This document shows, piece by piece, positions 8,765-18,592 of a stretch of 64,000 nucleotides of DNA. Position 1 is the first letter of the stretch, and each line of letters starts with the position of its first letter. Position numbers and translations under genes: made by a program. The notes beneath the pieces were generated by a model, which was not told where the DNA came from, searched no databases, and saw only the letters and a list, made by a program, of their open reading frames with translations. Location: NCBI GenBank assembly GCA_900470095.1, contig UBZM01000016.1, positions 157,265-221,264 on the forward strand. The letters run 5' to 3'. The DNA is from Hyphomicrobiales bacterium. Lineage in GTDB: Bacteria; Pseudomonadota; Alphaproteobacteria; Rhizobiales; Beijerinckiaceae.

Positions 8765-8893
8765 TCAGAAAGCGATGTGGCCATACTTCTGTTCCGCCTC
8801 TGCCTGCAGGGCGCGAGCGTCGTGCCAGACGGCGGCGGTGAACTTGGCCGTATCGACGACCCATTCGAAAACATGCTTGACGATGGCGATCAT
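8765..8893 (-). CDS. Small protein of 42 residues, unknown function
   Basis: The frame encodes 42 residues beginning MIAIVKHVFEWVVDTAKF and ending AEQKYGHIAF. The N-terminal half is an amphipathic or weakly hydrophobic helix, and the rest is a charged helix rich in Ala, Glu and Gln. Support is positional: the start ATG at 8893 has an AAAAGGACC ribosome site, and a strong minus-strand terminator lies about 50 bp beyond the stop. A second small gene sits just upstream on the same strand. I do not recognise a family. A role as a small membrane-associated protein is only a guess. Confidence 0.6.
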   Translation of the reverse strand: MIAIVKHVFEWVVDTAKFTAAVWHDARALQAEAEQKYGHIAF

Positions 8894-8946
8894 GGTCTTG
8901 GTCCTTTTCTGCGCGCGGGCGGCCCCTTCGGGCGCGGCGCTAGAAA

Positions 8947-9177
8947 TCAGCGATTGAACGGAAGCGCGGCGTCGTTCTTCAGCGCCGTTTGCGGAAACCC
9001 GCCGAGCACGATCTCCGCCTCGTTGACGAGGTAGGAGCGCGCACGCAGCTCACGAAAGGCGGAGCGGCGACGGCTTTCGATCATGGCGACATAGAGGCGC
9101 TGCCAGAAGCTCAGCCCCGCCGTGTTCACGGCTTTGGCGGCGGGCAGGGCGTCGGTCGCATTCAGTACATAGGTCAC
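8947..9177 (-). CDS. Small basic protein of 76 residues, unknown function
   Basis: The frame encodes 76 residues starting at GTG 9177, with AGGAG 8 bp upstream. The central part, SFWQRLYVAMIESRRRSAF followed by RELRARSYLVNEAEIVLGG, is a basic amphipathic helix reminiscent of small DUF1127-like proteins of alphaproteobacteria, but the match is loose. It is followed after 53 bp by the 42-residue gene and then by a strong terminator, so the two probably form one short transcript. Upstream is a 304-bp region with tandem palindromes shared with the divergent aminopeptidase gene. The function is unknown. Confidence 0.65.
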   Translation of the reverse strand: MTYVLNATDALPAAKAVNTAGLSFWQRLYVAMIESRRRSAFRELRARSYLVNEAEIVLGGFPQTALKNDAALPFNR

Positions 9178-9254
9178 AGGTCCATCTCCTCATTCCAAAC
9201 GAAGGACAGTCCCGGTCGCTTCCTCGTTCTCTTATGCAACCAAAGTGGTACTTC

Positions 9255-9290
9255 TTCGCACTTGCGAGAAGATGATTTCGCAGATGCGAG
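9255..9290. promoter_or_regulatory. Tandem palindromes, candidate operator in divergent promoter region
   Basis: Two near-identical palindromes, TTCGCA-CT-TGCGAG (9255-9268) and TTCGCA-GA-TGCGAG (9277-9290), are spaced 22 bp centre to centre, about two helical turns. They lie between the GTG of the 76-residue gene (9177) and the aminopeptidase gene (ATG 9482). The geometry fits two dimers of a helix-turn-helix regulator on one DNA face. The remainder of this 304-bp intergenic region shows no gene. Confidence 0.55.
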
Positions 9291-9481
9291 ATATGCATAG
9301 AATGCATGCGTATCCCCAAATTCCATTAACATTTGACGCCAACTGCATAGCGAAGAGGCACAGCGCCCAAAGCAGCGGCCTTGCGGGCCTACGGACAAAG
9401 CAGGGCAGGATGCTGCATTTGCGCTGGCCTTCCGCCGGTTCTGACGCGACGATGGCGGATATCGCCATGCTTGGACCCGCC

Positions 9482-11326
9482 ATGACCGAATCGCCCGCGC
9501 ACAATTTGCCGACCTGCCGCTTCCAGTCCTTTTCCGAACCGAGCAATCCGGCCGAAGTCGCGCCCCGCGTCGCGGCCCTGCGCAAGGCGCTCGCTGCACA
9601 AGGCCTGGACGGGTTCATCGTGCCCCGCGCCGACGAGCATCAGGGTGAATATGTTCCGGCCCATATGGCGCGGCTCGCCTGGCTCACCGGCTTCACCGGC
9701 TCGGCCGGCAATGCCGTCGTGCTGGCCGACAAGGCAGTCCTGATCGTTGACGGCCGTTACACCATCCAGTCAGCCGAGCAGACCGACACGCAGGTCGTCG
9801 CGCCGGTGAAGATGGAAGAGACTCCGCTCGAACGCTGGATCGAAGCGAACCTGCCCGCGGGAGCGAGACTGGGTTACGATCCCTGGCTGCACACTGTCGA
9901 TGGCGTCGCCAGGCTGGAGAAGGCGGTCGAGGCTGCCGGCGGCACGCTGACCGCCGTTTCGCAGAACCCCATCGACGCCCTCTGGAGCGATCGCCCGGCC
10001 CCCCCAGCCGCTGCGGTCAAGGCCCATCGCAGCGACTATGCCGGTGAGACCACCGCCAGCAAGCTTGCACGCATCCAGGAGGCGCTGACCAAGGCCAAGG
10101 TCGACGCATTGGTCATTTCCGACCCGCATGCCCTGGCCTGGACCTTCAATATCCGCGGCGGTGATGTCGAACACACACCCCTGCCTCTGGGCTACGGCAT
10201 CATACCGCGCGAAGGCCGGCCGACCGTCTTCCTTGCACCGGAGAAAATCACGAACGAGGCTGGCGACGCCATCGGCGCTGTCGGCGAGATCGCCGCGCCT
10301 GCAGCGCTGGAGCAGCAGCTCAAGGCGCTGGGCAAGGCCAGGGCCAAGGTCCGTCTCGACCAGGCGACGGCTGCCGCCGCGCTCGCCACTCTGATCCGCG
10401 AATCCGGCGGCACGCCCGATGCCGGCGCCGATCCGATCGCGCTGATGAAGGCAAGGAAGAACGGGGCCGAGCTCAACGGCACGCGCGCCGCACATCTGCG
10501 CGATGGCGCGGCCGTGGTGCGCTATCTGACATGGCTCACGCGCGAGGCACGGAAGGGGACCCTCACCGAGATCGATGCGGTTGCAGCGCTGGAGGCCGAG
10601 CGGCTGAAGACCGGCCTGCTCAAGGACGTCTCCTTCACCACCATCGCCGGCGCCGGTCCCAATGCCGCCCTGCCCCATTATCGCGTCACGGAATCGAGCA
10701 ATCGTCGGCTCGAACCTGGCATCTTCCTGGTCGATTCAGGAGCACAATACGAGGACGGCACCACCGATATCACCCGCACCATTGCGGTCGGCACGCCGAC
10801 CGCCGAAATGCGCGATCGCTATACCCGCGTGCTCAAGGGCCATTTGGCGATCTCGCGCGTGGTCTTCGTCAAGGGAACATCGGGCGCGCAGCTCGACGCG
10901 CTGGCCCGCCTGCCGCTCTGGCGGGCCGGCCTCGACTTCGATCATGGCACCGGTCACGGCGTCGGCAGCTATCTCTCGGTGCATGAAGGACCGCAGCGGC
11001 TCTCCAAGCTCGGTACGACGCCGTTGGAGCCGGGCATGATCCTCTCCAACGAGCCCGGCTATTACAAGCAGGGCGAGTACGGCATCCGCATCGAGAACCT
11101 GATCGTAGTCGAGGAGCGGAACATCCCCGGCGGCGACCGCACGATCTACGGTTTCGAGACCATCACCTGGTGCCCCTACGAGCGGGCGCTGATCGAGCCC
11201 TCGCTGCTCGATGCGGGCGAGATCGCCTGGATCGATGCCTATCACGCACAGGTCTGGGCCAAGCTCAGCCCGCAATTGGAGGGCGACGCGAAGGCCTGGC
11301 TGGAAGCGGCCTGCAGGCCGCTATAG
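9482..11326 (+). CDS. Aminopeptidase P family protein (Xaa-Pro aminopeptidase, M24B)
   Basis: This 614-residue protein removes an N-terminal residue that precedes proline. It has the three-part architecture of the long, eukaryote-like aminopeptidase P: two creatinase-type N domains and a C-terminal pita-bread catalytic domain. Metal ligands are visible: DSGAQYEDGTTDITR (two Asp), the His in DHGTGHGVGSYL, the Glu in SNEPGYYKQGEYG and the Glu in GFETITWCP. The frame is open upstream to 9245, but that part crosses the operator region. ATG 9482 (MTESPAHNL) gives the usual family length; ATG 9452 is an alternative. There is no signal peptide, so it is cytoplasmic. It is monocistronic, with a hairpin after the stop. 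Confidence 0.9.
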   Translation: MTESPAHNLPTCRFQSFSEPSNPAEVAPRVAALRKALAAQGLDGFIVPRADEHQGEYVPAHMARLAWLTGFTGSAGNAVVLADKAVLIVDGRYTIQSAEQTDTQVVAPVKMEETPLERWIEANLPAGARLGYDPWLHTVDGVARLEKAVEAAGGTLTAVSQNPIDALWSDRPAPPAAAVKAHRSDYAGETTASKLARIQEALTKAKVDALVISDPHALAWTFNIRGGDVEHTPLPLGYGIIPREGRPTVFLAPEKITNEAGDAIGAVGEIAAPAALEQQLKALGKARAKVRLDQATAAAALATLIRESGGTPDAGADPIALMKARKNGAELNGTRAAHLRDGAAVVRYLTWLTREARKGTLTEIDAVAALEAERLKTGLLKDVSFTTIAGAGPNAALPHYRVTESSNRRLEPGIFLVDSGAQYEDGTTDITRTIAVGTPTAEMRDRYTRVLKGHLAISRVVFVKGTSGAQLDALARLPLWRAGLDFDHGTGHGVGSYLSVHEGPQRLSKLGTTPLEPGMILSNEPGYYKQGEYGIRIENLIVVEERNIPGGDRTIYGFETITWCPYERALIEPSLLDAGEIAWIDAYHAQVWAKLSPQLEGDAKAWLEAACRPL

Positions 11327-11350
11327 GCAAAGGCCACGTCCGTGACGCGG

Positions 11351-11391
11351 CCATCCGCCATCGCCGGGCTTGCCCTGATCGTGGCGGATGG
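11351..11391 (+). terminator. Stem-loop after the aminopeptidase gene
   Basis: A perfect 10-bp stem (CCATCCGCCA 11351-11360 with TGGCGGATGG 11382-11391) has a 21-nt loop that can itself fold (GGGC/GCCC). It is followed by GTGTTTTCC. It lies between the convergent aminopeptidase and azlD genes. Confidence 0.55.
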
Positions 11392-11404
11392 TTGAGGTGT
11401 TTTC

Positions 11405-11701
11405 CTAGACCATCCTCAGCCCGACCACGGCCAGCACTCCAACGGCAACGACAGCCAGCAGCGGCAGCCGCGTTGCGGCGAGTGCGGCGAGGAGTGCGGC
11501 TCCGGTCTCCGGCCAGCCGGTCGCCAGCGCACTCGGCGCGATGACCGCGACCAGCACCGCCGGTGGAATGGCGTCGAAGGCTGCCTGCGCCCGCGGGGAA
11601 AGATCGAGCCGCCCGGCCAGCGCCAGTCCGGCGATCCGCGTCAGATAGGTGACGGCCGCCATACCCAGGATGGCGACGAGATTCAACGTGTCGAGCGTCA
11701 C
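11405..11701 (-). CDS. azlD: AzlD-type branched-chain amino acid exporter subunit
   Basis: This small integral membrane protein of 98 residues has about four hydrophobic helices (LVAILGMAAVTYLTRIAGL, AIPPAVLVAVIAPSAL and two C-terminal helices). It matches the small subunit of the LIV-E (AzlCD) amino-acid export family. AzlD proteins work only together with AzlC. The GTG start at 11701 overlaps the azlC stop by 4 bp (GTGA), so the pair is coupled. The longer open frame upstream lies antisense-like over azlC and is not used. Confidence 0.85.
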   Translation of the reverse strand: MTLDTLNLVAILGMAAVTYLTRIAGLALAGRLDLSPRAQAAFDAIPPAVLVAVIAPSALATGWPETGAALLAALAATRLPLLAVVAVGVLAVVGLRMV

Positions 11702-12408
11702 GACTTCACGCCCTCCGCAAGCACAGCTGGCTCTGTCCCCGCAGCCAGCCAGGCGGCCAGCAGACCGCTCAGCGCCCCTGCCGCGACATGCCAGGGCGGC
11801 CCGACGAGCTTGTAGGTCAGCGCCGATGCGATACCGGCGGCCGCCACCGTCCAGAACGTCACCCTGCCCTTCCAGAACGAGGCGACCAGGGCGATGAACA
11901 GCGCCGTGAAGGCAAAATCGGCCCCCAGATTGCGCGGGTCGCCCATTGCCGCTCCTACTGTCGCGCCCATCGTCGTAGTCATCAGCCAGCATGAAACGAA
12001 GGGAACGATCATGCCGAACCAGTAGGCGGGCGTGAGTTGCCGCACGCGGGCGCGCTTCTCGGCCAGCGCCCAGTTCTCGTCGGCCATGTAGTACAGACCC
12101 ATCAGCTTCTGGGCCGGGCTGAAACGCCCGAGCTTTGGCGCGATAGACGCACTCATCAGCACATGGCGGGCATTGATCAGCAGGGTCGAGAAAATGATGG
12201 CAAAGACCGGCGCCGGGCTTGCCCAGAGTTCCACCGCAGCGAACTGCGCCCCGCCGGCGAAGACCAGCGCCCCCATGACGAAGACCTCGAGCGGCGAGAG
12301 GCCCTTGGCCGCCGCGAGCGCGCCAAAGAGCAGGCCGATCGGAACCGCAGCCACGGCGGCCGGCCAGATATCGCTGAAGCCCAGACGGGCATCGTCGAGG
12401 ACGGACAT
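11698..12408 (-). CDS. azlC: AzlC-type branched-chain amino acid exporter, large subunit
   Basis: This 236-residue inner-membrane protein of the AzlC family is the large subunit of a branched-chain (or related) amino-acid exporter. The family N-terminus, LGFSDIWPAAVAAVPIGLLFGALAA, is followed by VMGALVFAGGAQFAAVELW, LLINARHVLMSASIAP and several further membrane helices, about six to seven in total. It sits 12 bp after the araC-family gene and overlaps azlD, giving a regulator-exporter operon. The true substrate is unknown; family members export leucine, isoleucine, valine or analogues. Confidence 0.88.
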   Translation of the reverse strand: MSVLDDARLGFSDIWPAAVAAVPIGLLFGALAAAKGLSPLEVFVMGALVFAGGAQFAAVELWASPAPVFAIIFSTLLINARHVLMSASIAPKLGRFSPAQKLMGLYYMADENWALAEKRARVRQLTPAYWFGMIVPFVSCWLMTTTMGATVGAAMGDPRNLGADFAFTALFIALVASFWKGRVTFWTVAAAGIASALTYKLVGPPWHVAAGALSGLLAAWLAAGTEPAVLAEGVKS

Positions 12409-12420
12409 GCAAACAGCCCT

Positions 12421-13284
12421 TCAGGCCAGATGGGCAGCGCGGAAAGCGCCCGGGGTGACGCCGAGCCGCGCCTTGAAGGCGCGGGTCAGATGCGCCTGGT
12501 CGCAAAAGCCGGTCGCCGCCGCAACGTCGCCGGGCATCTCGCCACGGCGCAGGCGTTCCCGCGCCCGACGGACGCGGATGTCGACGAGATAGGCGTGCGG
12601 CGTCAGGCCGGTCTCGCGACGGAAGGCCCGGATCAGATGATGTCGTGGCAACCCGCTCCGCCGCGCCATCTCGGCCAGCGACAGGTCCTCGTCATAGCGT
12701 TGCTCAAGCAGCGCACGCGTCTCGGCGATCGGCCCGCGCTCGCGCCCTACCGGACGCACCGAAAGATCGGCATGCCGCGCCAGGCAGAAGGCGTAGGCGC
12801 GCAAAAGCCCCTCTTCACCCGCCAGGGCATCGCCGCTTTCCTCCAGCAGACGGTGCGCGGCAGAGAACAGTGCGGCAGCCTCCGGGTCGTGAACGCAGGG
12901 TTCGGCGAAGAACGGCGTGCCAAGCACCTCGTGGCCGGTCAGCGAGGCCGCAACCTCCTGCATCAGTTCGACGGTAGGATAGGTCATGCGGTAGCGGTAG
13001 CCATCGGCATGCGGCAGCCCGTCATGGACATCGAGCGGATGGTTGAACACCATGTCGCCGGCATGGGCGTAAAGCCGCTGGCCCCGTGCGTGCCAGATTT
13101 CGCAGCCCGCTTCGATCGTGCCGATCGCATAGGTCTCGTGCGCATGCGGGGCGTAGGAATGCGTCTGGAACTTCGCCGACAGGCATTCCAGCCCCGCGAA
13201 ACGTGAGGCCGTGAAGATGCGCGCGTGCTCCCCCGCCAGCAGCGGAGTCTCCAGCAGCGCTTCGCCTTGGCTGATCAATTCCAT
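12421..13284 (-). CDS. AraC family regulator linked to azlCD
   Basis: This 287-residue transcription factor has an N-terminal cupin-like ligand-binding domain (PHAHETYAIGTIEAGCEIWHA, then GDMVFNHPLDVHDG). The C-terminal AraC DNA-binding domain of two helix-turn-helix units includes LSLAEMARRSGLPRHHLIRAFRRETGLTPH and the second unit PGDVAAATGFCDQAHLTRAFKARLGVTPGAFR. Start ATG 13284 (MELISQGEALL) is preferred over the extension to 13362. The gene is first in an operon with azlC (12-bp gap) and azlD. It likely senses the exporter's substrate and controls its own operon, but this is inferred from position. Confidence 0.88.
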   Translation of the reverse strand: MELISQGEALLETPLLAGEHARIFTASRFAGLECLSAKFQTHSYAPHAHETYAIGTIEAGCEIWHARGQRLYAHAGDMVFNHPLDVHDGLPHADGYRYRMTYPTVELMQEVAASLTGHEVLGTPFFAEPCVHDPEAAALFSAAHRLLEESGDALAGEEGLLRAYAFCLARHADLSVRPVGRERGPIAETRALLEQRYDEDLSLAEMARRSGLPRHHLIRAFRRETGLTPHAYLVDIRVRRARERLRRGEMPGDVAAATGFCDQAHLTRAFKARLGVTPGAFRAAHLA

Positions 13285-13368
13285 GGCCGGCAGGATACAG
13301 CGAATACCGGCCCCGTTGTCTTGAAGAAAAGTGATGGCGACGATCACACGGACCATCGCCATCCGATC

Positions 13369-14610
13369 TCAGCCGGCCAGGGCTGGCGCCGCGCCGCTGG
13401 CGGCCGGGGGCTCGCGGCCCAGGCCGAGGACGAGGGCAGCACCGAGCAGCGTCGCGGTGGCGAGATAGCCGACGGCCCCCAATGCGCCGAGATGGTCGAC
13501 CAGCAATCCACCGAAGATCGCTCCGCCCGCAATCGCGACCTGGAAGGCGGCGACGAGAAGGCCGCCCGCAGCTTCAGCCTGATCGGCCGCGACGCGCACC
13601 GTCCAGGTCTGGATGCCGACCGGCAGGAAGCCGAAGGCGAAGCCCCACAGCGCAATCGCGAGGCCGGAAACGACGATAGAGGCGCCGAAGAGGAGCAGCG
13701 TGAGCGCTGCCAGGCCAATGGCGAGCGAGCCAAGCACGACGGCGGCCTTGACGCTGCGTGCGACAACGGCGCCGCCGGCGAAATTGCCGAAGAAGCCACC
13801 GACACCATAGGCCAGCAGGACCAGCGAGATCGCTTCGACCTTCAGCAGCGGCACCTGCTCCAGGAACGGGCGAACATAGGTGAATCCGGCGAAGTGCCCG
13901 GAGATGATGACCAGAACGGCGAACAGGACCAGCCGGATGCTCGGCCGCCCCAGCAGCTCGAAGAGGGTACCGATGCTTGGCGCAGCCAGCGGCGGCAACT
14001 TCGGCAGCGTCAGCACCTGGGCGAGCAGCGTCACCGCGCCGATCCCGGCGGAAATGGCAAAGACGGCGCGCCAGCCGATTGCCTCGCCCAGATAGGCGCC
14101 GATCGGTGCGGCGCTGACCGTCGCGACCGAGACGCCGGTGAAGATGATCGACATCGCCCGCGGCAGCAGCCTTGCCGGGACCAGTCGCATAGCGGTTGCG
14201 GCCGCCATCGACCAGAAGCCACCAAGGCCGATGCCGAGCAGCAGGCGCGCGAAGAGAAGCGTCGTCAGCCCGGTGGCGACCGCAGCCAGCAGGCTCGATA
14301 CCACCAGCAGCGACGTCAGCGCCCACATCACGATGCGCCTGTCGATGCCTCTGGTCATAATCGCGGTCGCGATACCGGCGACCGCGCCGATGACGGCGGT
14401 CGCCGTCACGGCCTGTCCGGCCGCTCCGTCGCTGATGCCCAGATCGGCAGCGATCGGCGTGAGCAGGCTTGCCGGCAGGAACTCGGCCGTGACCAGTCCG
14501 AACACGCCCATGGTGAGCGAGAAGATCGCCGGCCAGGCCGCCTCGGTGCGTTCCTCGATCTCGGCGGGGATGAATTGCGGGTCGGCGGTGGCGGAAAGAG
14601 TGTCGGACAT
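13369..14610 (-). CDS. MFS transporter, drug/sugar-efflux type
   Basis: This 413-residue major facilitator protein has about 12 hydrophobic helices and belongs to the DHA1-like exporter group. The N-terminal half carries FGLVTAEFLPASLLTPIAADLGISDGAAGQ and, after helix 2, the loop ATAIMTRGIDRR in the place of MFS motif A. LLFARLLLGIGLGGFWSMAAAT follows in helix 4. The substrate cannot be predicted. The gene is divergent from an AraC-type regulator (start-to-start 98 bp) with inverted repeats between them, so regulation by that neighbour is likely. Confidence 0.88.
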   Translation of the reverse strand: MSDTLSATADPQFIPAEIEERTEAAWPAIFSLTMGVFGLVTAEFLPASLLTPIAADLGISDGAAGQAVTATAVIGAVAGIATAIMTRGIDRRIVMWALTSLLVVSSLLAAVATGLTTLLFARLLLGIGLGGFWSMAAATAMRLVPARLLPRAMSIIFTGVSVATVSAAPIGAYLGEAIGWRAVFAISAGIGAVTLLAQVLTLPKLPPLAAPSIGTLFELLGRPSIRLVLFAVLVIISGHFAGFTYVRPFLEQVPLLKVEAISLVLLAYGVGGFFGNFAGGAVVARSVKAAVVLGSLAIGLAALTLLLFGASIVVSGLAIALWGFAFGFLPVGIQTWTVRVAADQAEAAGGLLVAAFQVAIAGGAIFGGLLVDHLGALGAVGYLATATLLGAALVLGLGREPPAASGAAPALAG

Positions 14611-14616
14611 AGCGGT

Positions 14617-14659
14617 CTCCAGGACGTCGGACCCGACAAGTAGAGATGACGCCCTGGAG
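14617..14659. promoter_or_regulatory. Inverted repeats between MFS gene and divergent araC gene
   Basis: A 12-bp inverted repeat with one mismatch (14617-14628 CTCCAGGACGTC with 14648-14659 GACGCCCTGGAG) overlaps a second perfect repeat, GTCGG-AC-CCGAC at 14626-14637. The block covers most of the divergent intergenic region and would also form a hairpin in the MFS leader RNA. It is a candidate operator of the AraC regulator; AraC sites are often direct repeats, so this is tentative. Confidence 0.4.
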
Positions 14660-14707
14660 CTTCCATGTTAGGAAATCCGCAATGCTTGATCATTCGTCCA
14701 GAATTCC

Positions 14708-15697
14708 ATGACCGATCCGCTGACAGAAATGCTCCGTGGCCTGCGGCTGGAGGGCGTCGACTATGCTCGCTTCCAGATGACCGCCCCGTGGGGCCTGCTC
14801 TTTCCGGCCCAGCAGGCGGCGCGCTTCCATTTCGTCGCCGAACGCGGCTGCTGGCTCCGGACGCCGGAGAATGACTGGGTCCGTCTCGAGCAGGGCGATG
14901 CGGTTCTGCTGCCGCGCGGCGCCGAGCATGCTTTGGCGAGCGCGCCCGGCGCCTGCACCAAGCCGCTCGGACAATGCCAGCTCCAGACCGTCTGCGGCGA
15001 CATCGCCGAAGCGCGCGGCGGCGGCGACGGCGAACAGACGATGTTCTTTAGCGGCAGCATGAACTTCAACGTCGATGGCCAGCACCCGCTGTTGCGGATG
15101 ATGCCCGAACTGATGCGGATGCACGAACTTGCCGCCAACGAACCCGGCATCCCGCCCCTGCTCACGACCATGGCGTGCGAGCTTGCGCTCGACCGCGTCG
15201 GCGCCGGCAGCATCCTCACCCGCCTGGCCGACGTCGTCGCCGCTGCGCTGATCCGCTCCTGGGTCGAGCGGGGTTGCGGTGATTCGACCGGCTGGGTCGC
15301 CGCGGCGCGCGATCCCGATATCGGGCGGGTCCTGGCCGCGATCCATCTCCATCCGAGCGAGGACTGGACCGTCGAGGCGCTTGCCCGGGTCATGCACGCC
15401 TCGCGCTCCGCCTTCGCCGAGCGCTTCGCCAGCGTCGTTGGCGAGACGCCGGCCCGTTACGTCGTGCAGGTCAGGATGCATCAGGCCCGGCAATGGCTCG
15501 TCCGCGACCGGATGAAGATCGCCATTGTCGCGCGCCGGCTCGGCTATGAATCGGAGGCCGCCTTCAGCCGCGCCTTCAAGCGCGTCATCGGTGCCCCGCC
15601 AAGCCACTTCCGAGCGGCGGAAACGGACGGGTTGCCGGCCTTCGACGGCGATTCGCGGCCGGGCTCGGCGCCGCCGCAGCAGTTCGGCGGCACGTAA
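14708..15697 (+). CDS. AraC family regulator with N-terminal cupin domain
   Basis: This 329-residue protein has an N-terminal cupin of the type that precedes AraC domains (MTAPWGLLFP, FHFVAERGCWLR, LEQGDAVLLPRGAEHALAS). A linker follows, and then a C-terminal AraC DNA-binding domain with DWTVEALARVMHASRSAFAERFASVVGETPARYV and LGYESEAAFSRAFKRVIGAPPSHFR. It is transcribed away from the MFS exporter gene and is the obvious candidate regulator for it. The inducer is unknown. The ATG at 14708 is the first in frame. Confidence 0.9.
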   Translation: MTDPLTEMLRGLRLEGVDYARFQMTAPWGLLFPAQQAARFHFVAERGCWLRTPENDWVRLEQGDAVLLPRGAEHALASAPGACTKPLGQCQLQTVCGDIAEARGGGDGEQTMFFSGSMNFNVDGQHPLLRMMPELMRMHELAANEPGIPPLLTTMACELALDRVGAGSILTRLADVVAAALIRSWVERGCGDSTGWVAAARDPDIGRVLAAIHLHPSEDWTVEALARVMHASRSAFAERFASVVGETPARYVVQVRMHQARQWLVRDRMKIAIVARRLGYESEAAFSRAFKRVIGAPPSHFRAAETDGLPAFDGDSRPGSAPPQQFGGT

Positions 15698-15797
15698 CGC
15701 AAGCCTCTGTGAGTTTGGGTTAGGGCCTGGCGCGCGCCGGGCCTCGCCGTCACTCTCGATCGCCGCGATGAATGCGTGCGGAATCGGCAAGACGGCC

Positions 15798-15822
15798 GGA
15801 ACTATGTGCCGAGGAAGCGGTT
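15798..15822 (+). promoter_or_regulatory. Candidate EcfG general-stress promoter
   Basis: GGAAC (15798-15802), 16 bp, then GGTT (15819-15822) resembles the alphaproteobacterial EcfG/RpoE2 consensus (GGAAC-N16-17-CGTT, or GGAAC-N18-19-TT). It lies about 45 bp upstream of the small secreted-protein gene. The same spacing and the same GGTT recur at 20005-20029. Confidence 0.55.
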
Positions 15823-15867
15823 TTCCCTTCGACCGCCGAGTGCCCGCTGGGCGGCGCTGTGATCCGA

Positions 15868-16146
15868 ATGGACACCATGATCATGACAACCAGATCTCTC
15901 GCTTTCGCCGGCGCAATGGCTCTCACGATTTTCGCTTTACCTCTGACAGCGAGCGCTCAGGGCGTGCCGCGTGGGGCTGCCCAAGGCGCCGATATCGGCA
16001 ACAGAGCAGCCGGAGCGGTCGGCGGCGTTGCAGGAGCGGTCGTTGGCGGAGTCGCCGGAGGCGTGGTTGGCGGTGTAAAGGGCGTCGTCGGCATTCCGCA
16101 GAACACCGGTACCCAAAACAGTCATCGCCACCAACATCGCCGCTGA
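15868..16146 (+). CDS. Small secreted Gly/Val-rich protein
   Basis: The frame encodes about 92 residues. A signal peptide (TTRSLAFAGAMALTIFALPL then TASAQ) has a probable cleavage after ASAQ or ASA. The mature part is a short glycine-zipper-like region (GAVGGVAGAVVGGVAGGVVGG) followed by a His/Arg-rich tail. Glycine zippers suggest membrane insertion or self-association at the envelope. In-frame ATGs at 15868, 15877 and 15883 are all possible starts. The gene sits behind a GGAAC-N16-GGTT promoter and ahead of a bidirectional terminator, so it appears to be a single-gene stress-induced unit. The function is unknown. Confidence 0.7.
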   Translation: MDTMIMTTRSLAFAGAMALTIFALPLTASAQGVPRGAAQGADIGNRAAGAVGGVAGAVVGGVAGGVVGGVKGVVGIPQNTGTQNSHRHQHRR

Positions 16147-16178
16147 TCGCCTTAGCTCGTATCCCGTTTAGACAGTCT

Positions 16179-16202
16179 CGTCACGGCGGGAGCGCCGCGA
16201 CG
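16179..16202. terminator. Bidirectional hairpin between small secreted gene and ligA
   Basis: A 10-bp stem with one mismatch (CGTCACGGCG / CGCCGCGACG) has a GGAG loop. It lies in the 89-bp gap between convergent genes. Confidence 0.5.
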
Positions 16203-16235
16203 AAACAAGCCGATGGCAAGCGGCTTCAAGCAGCT

Positions 16236-18497
<2,262 letters not shown>

Positions 18498-18592
18498 CGC
18501 TGGAATTGGATGCTCGACGCCTTCGGCGACTTGACCCAAGGATCGCGTCAGGACCGCCATTGCGCACCGGGCCAGAACCGGGAGGACTGCCG

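Noticed and set aside
9245..9481. N-terminal extension of the aminopeptidase P gene
   Set aside because: It would translate the tandem palindromes and adds 79 residues with no family similarity; ATG 9482 gives the usual length.
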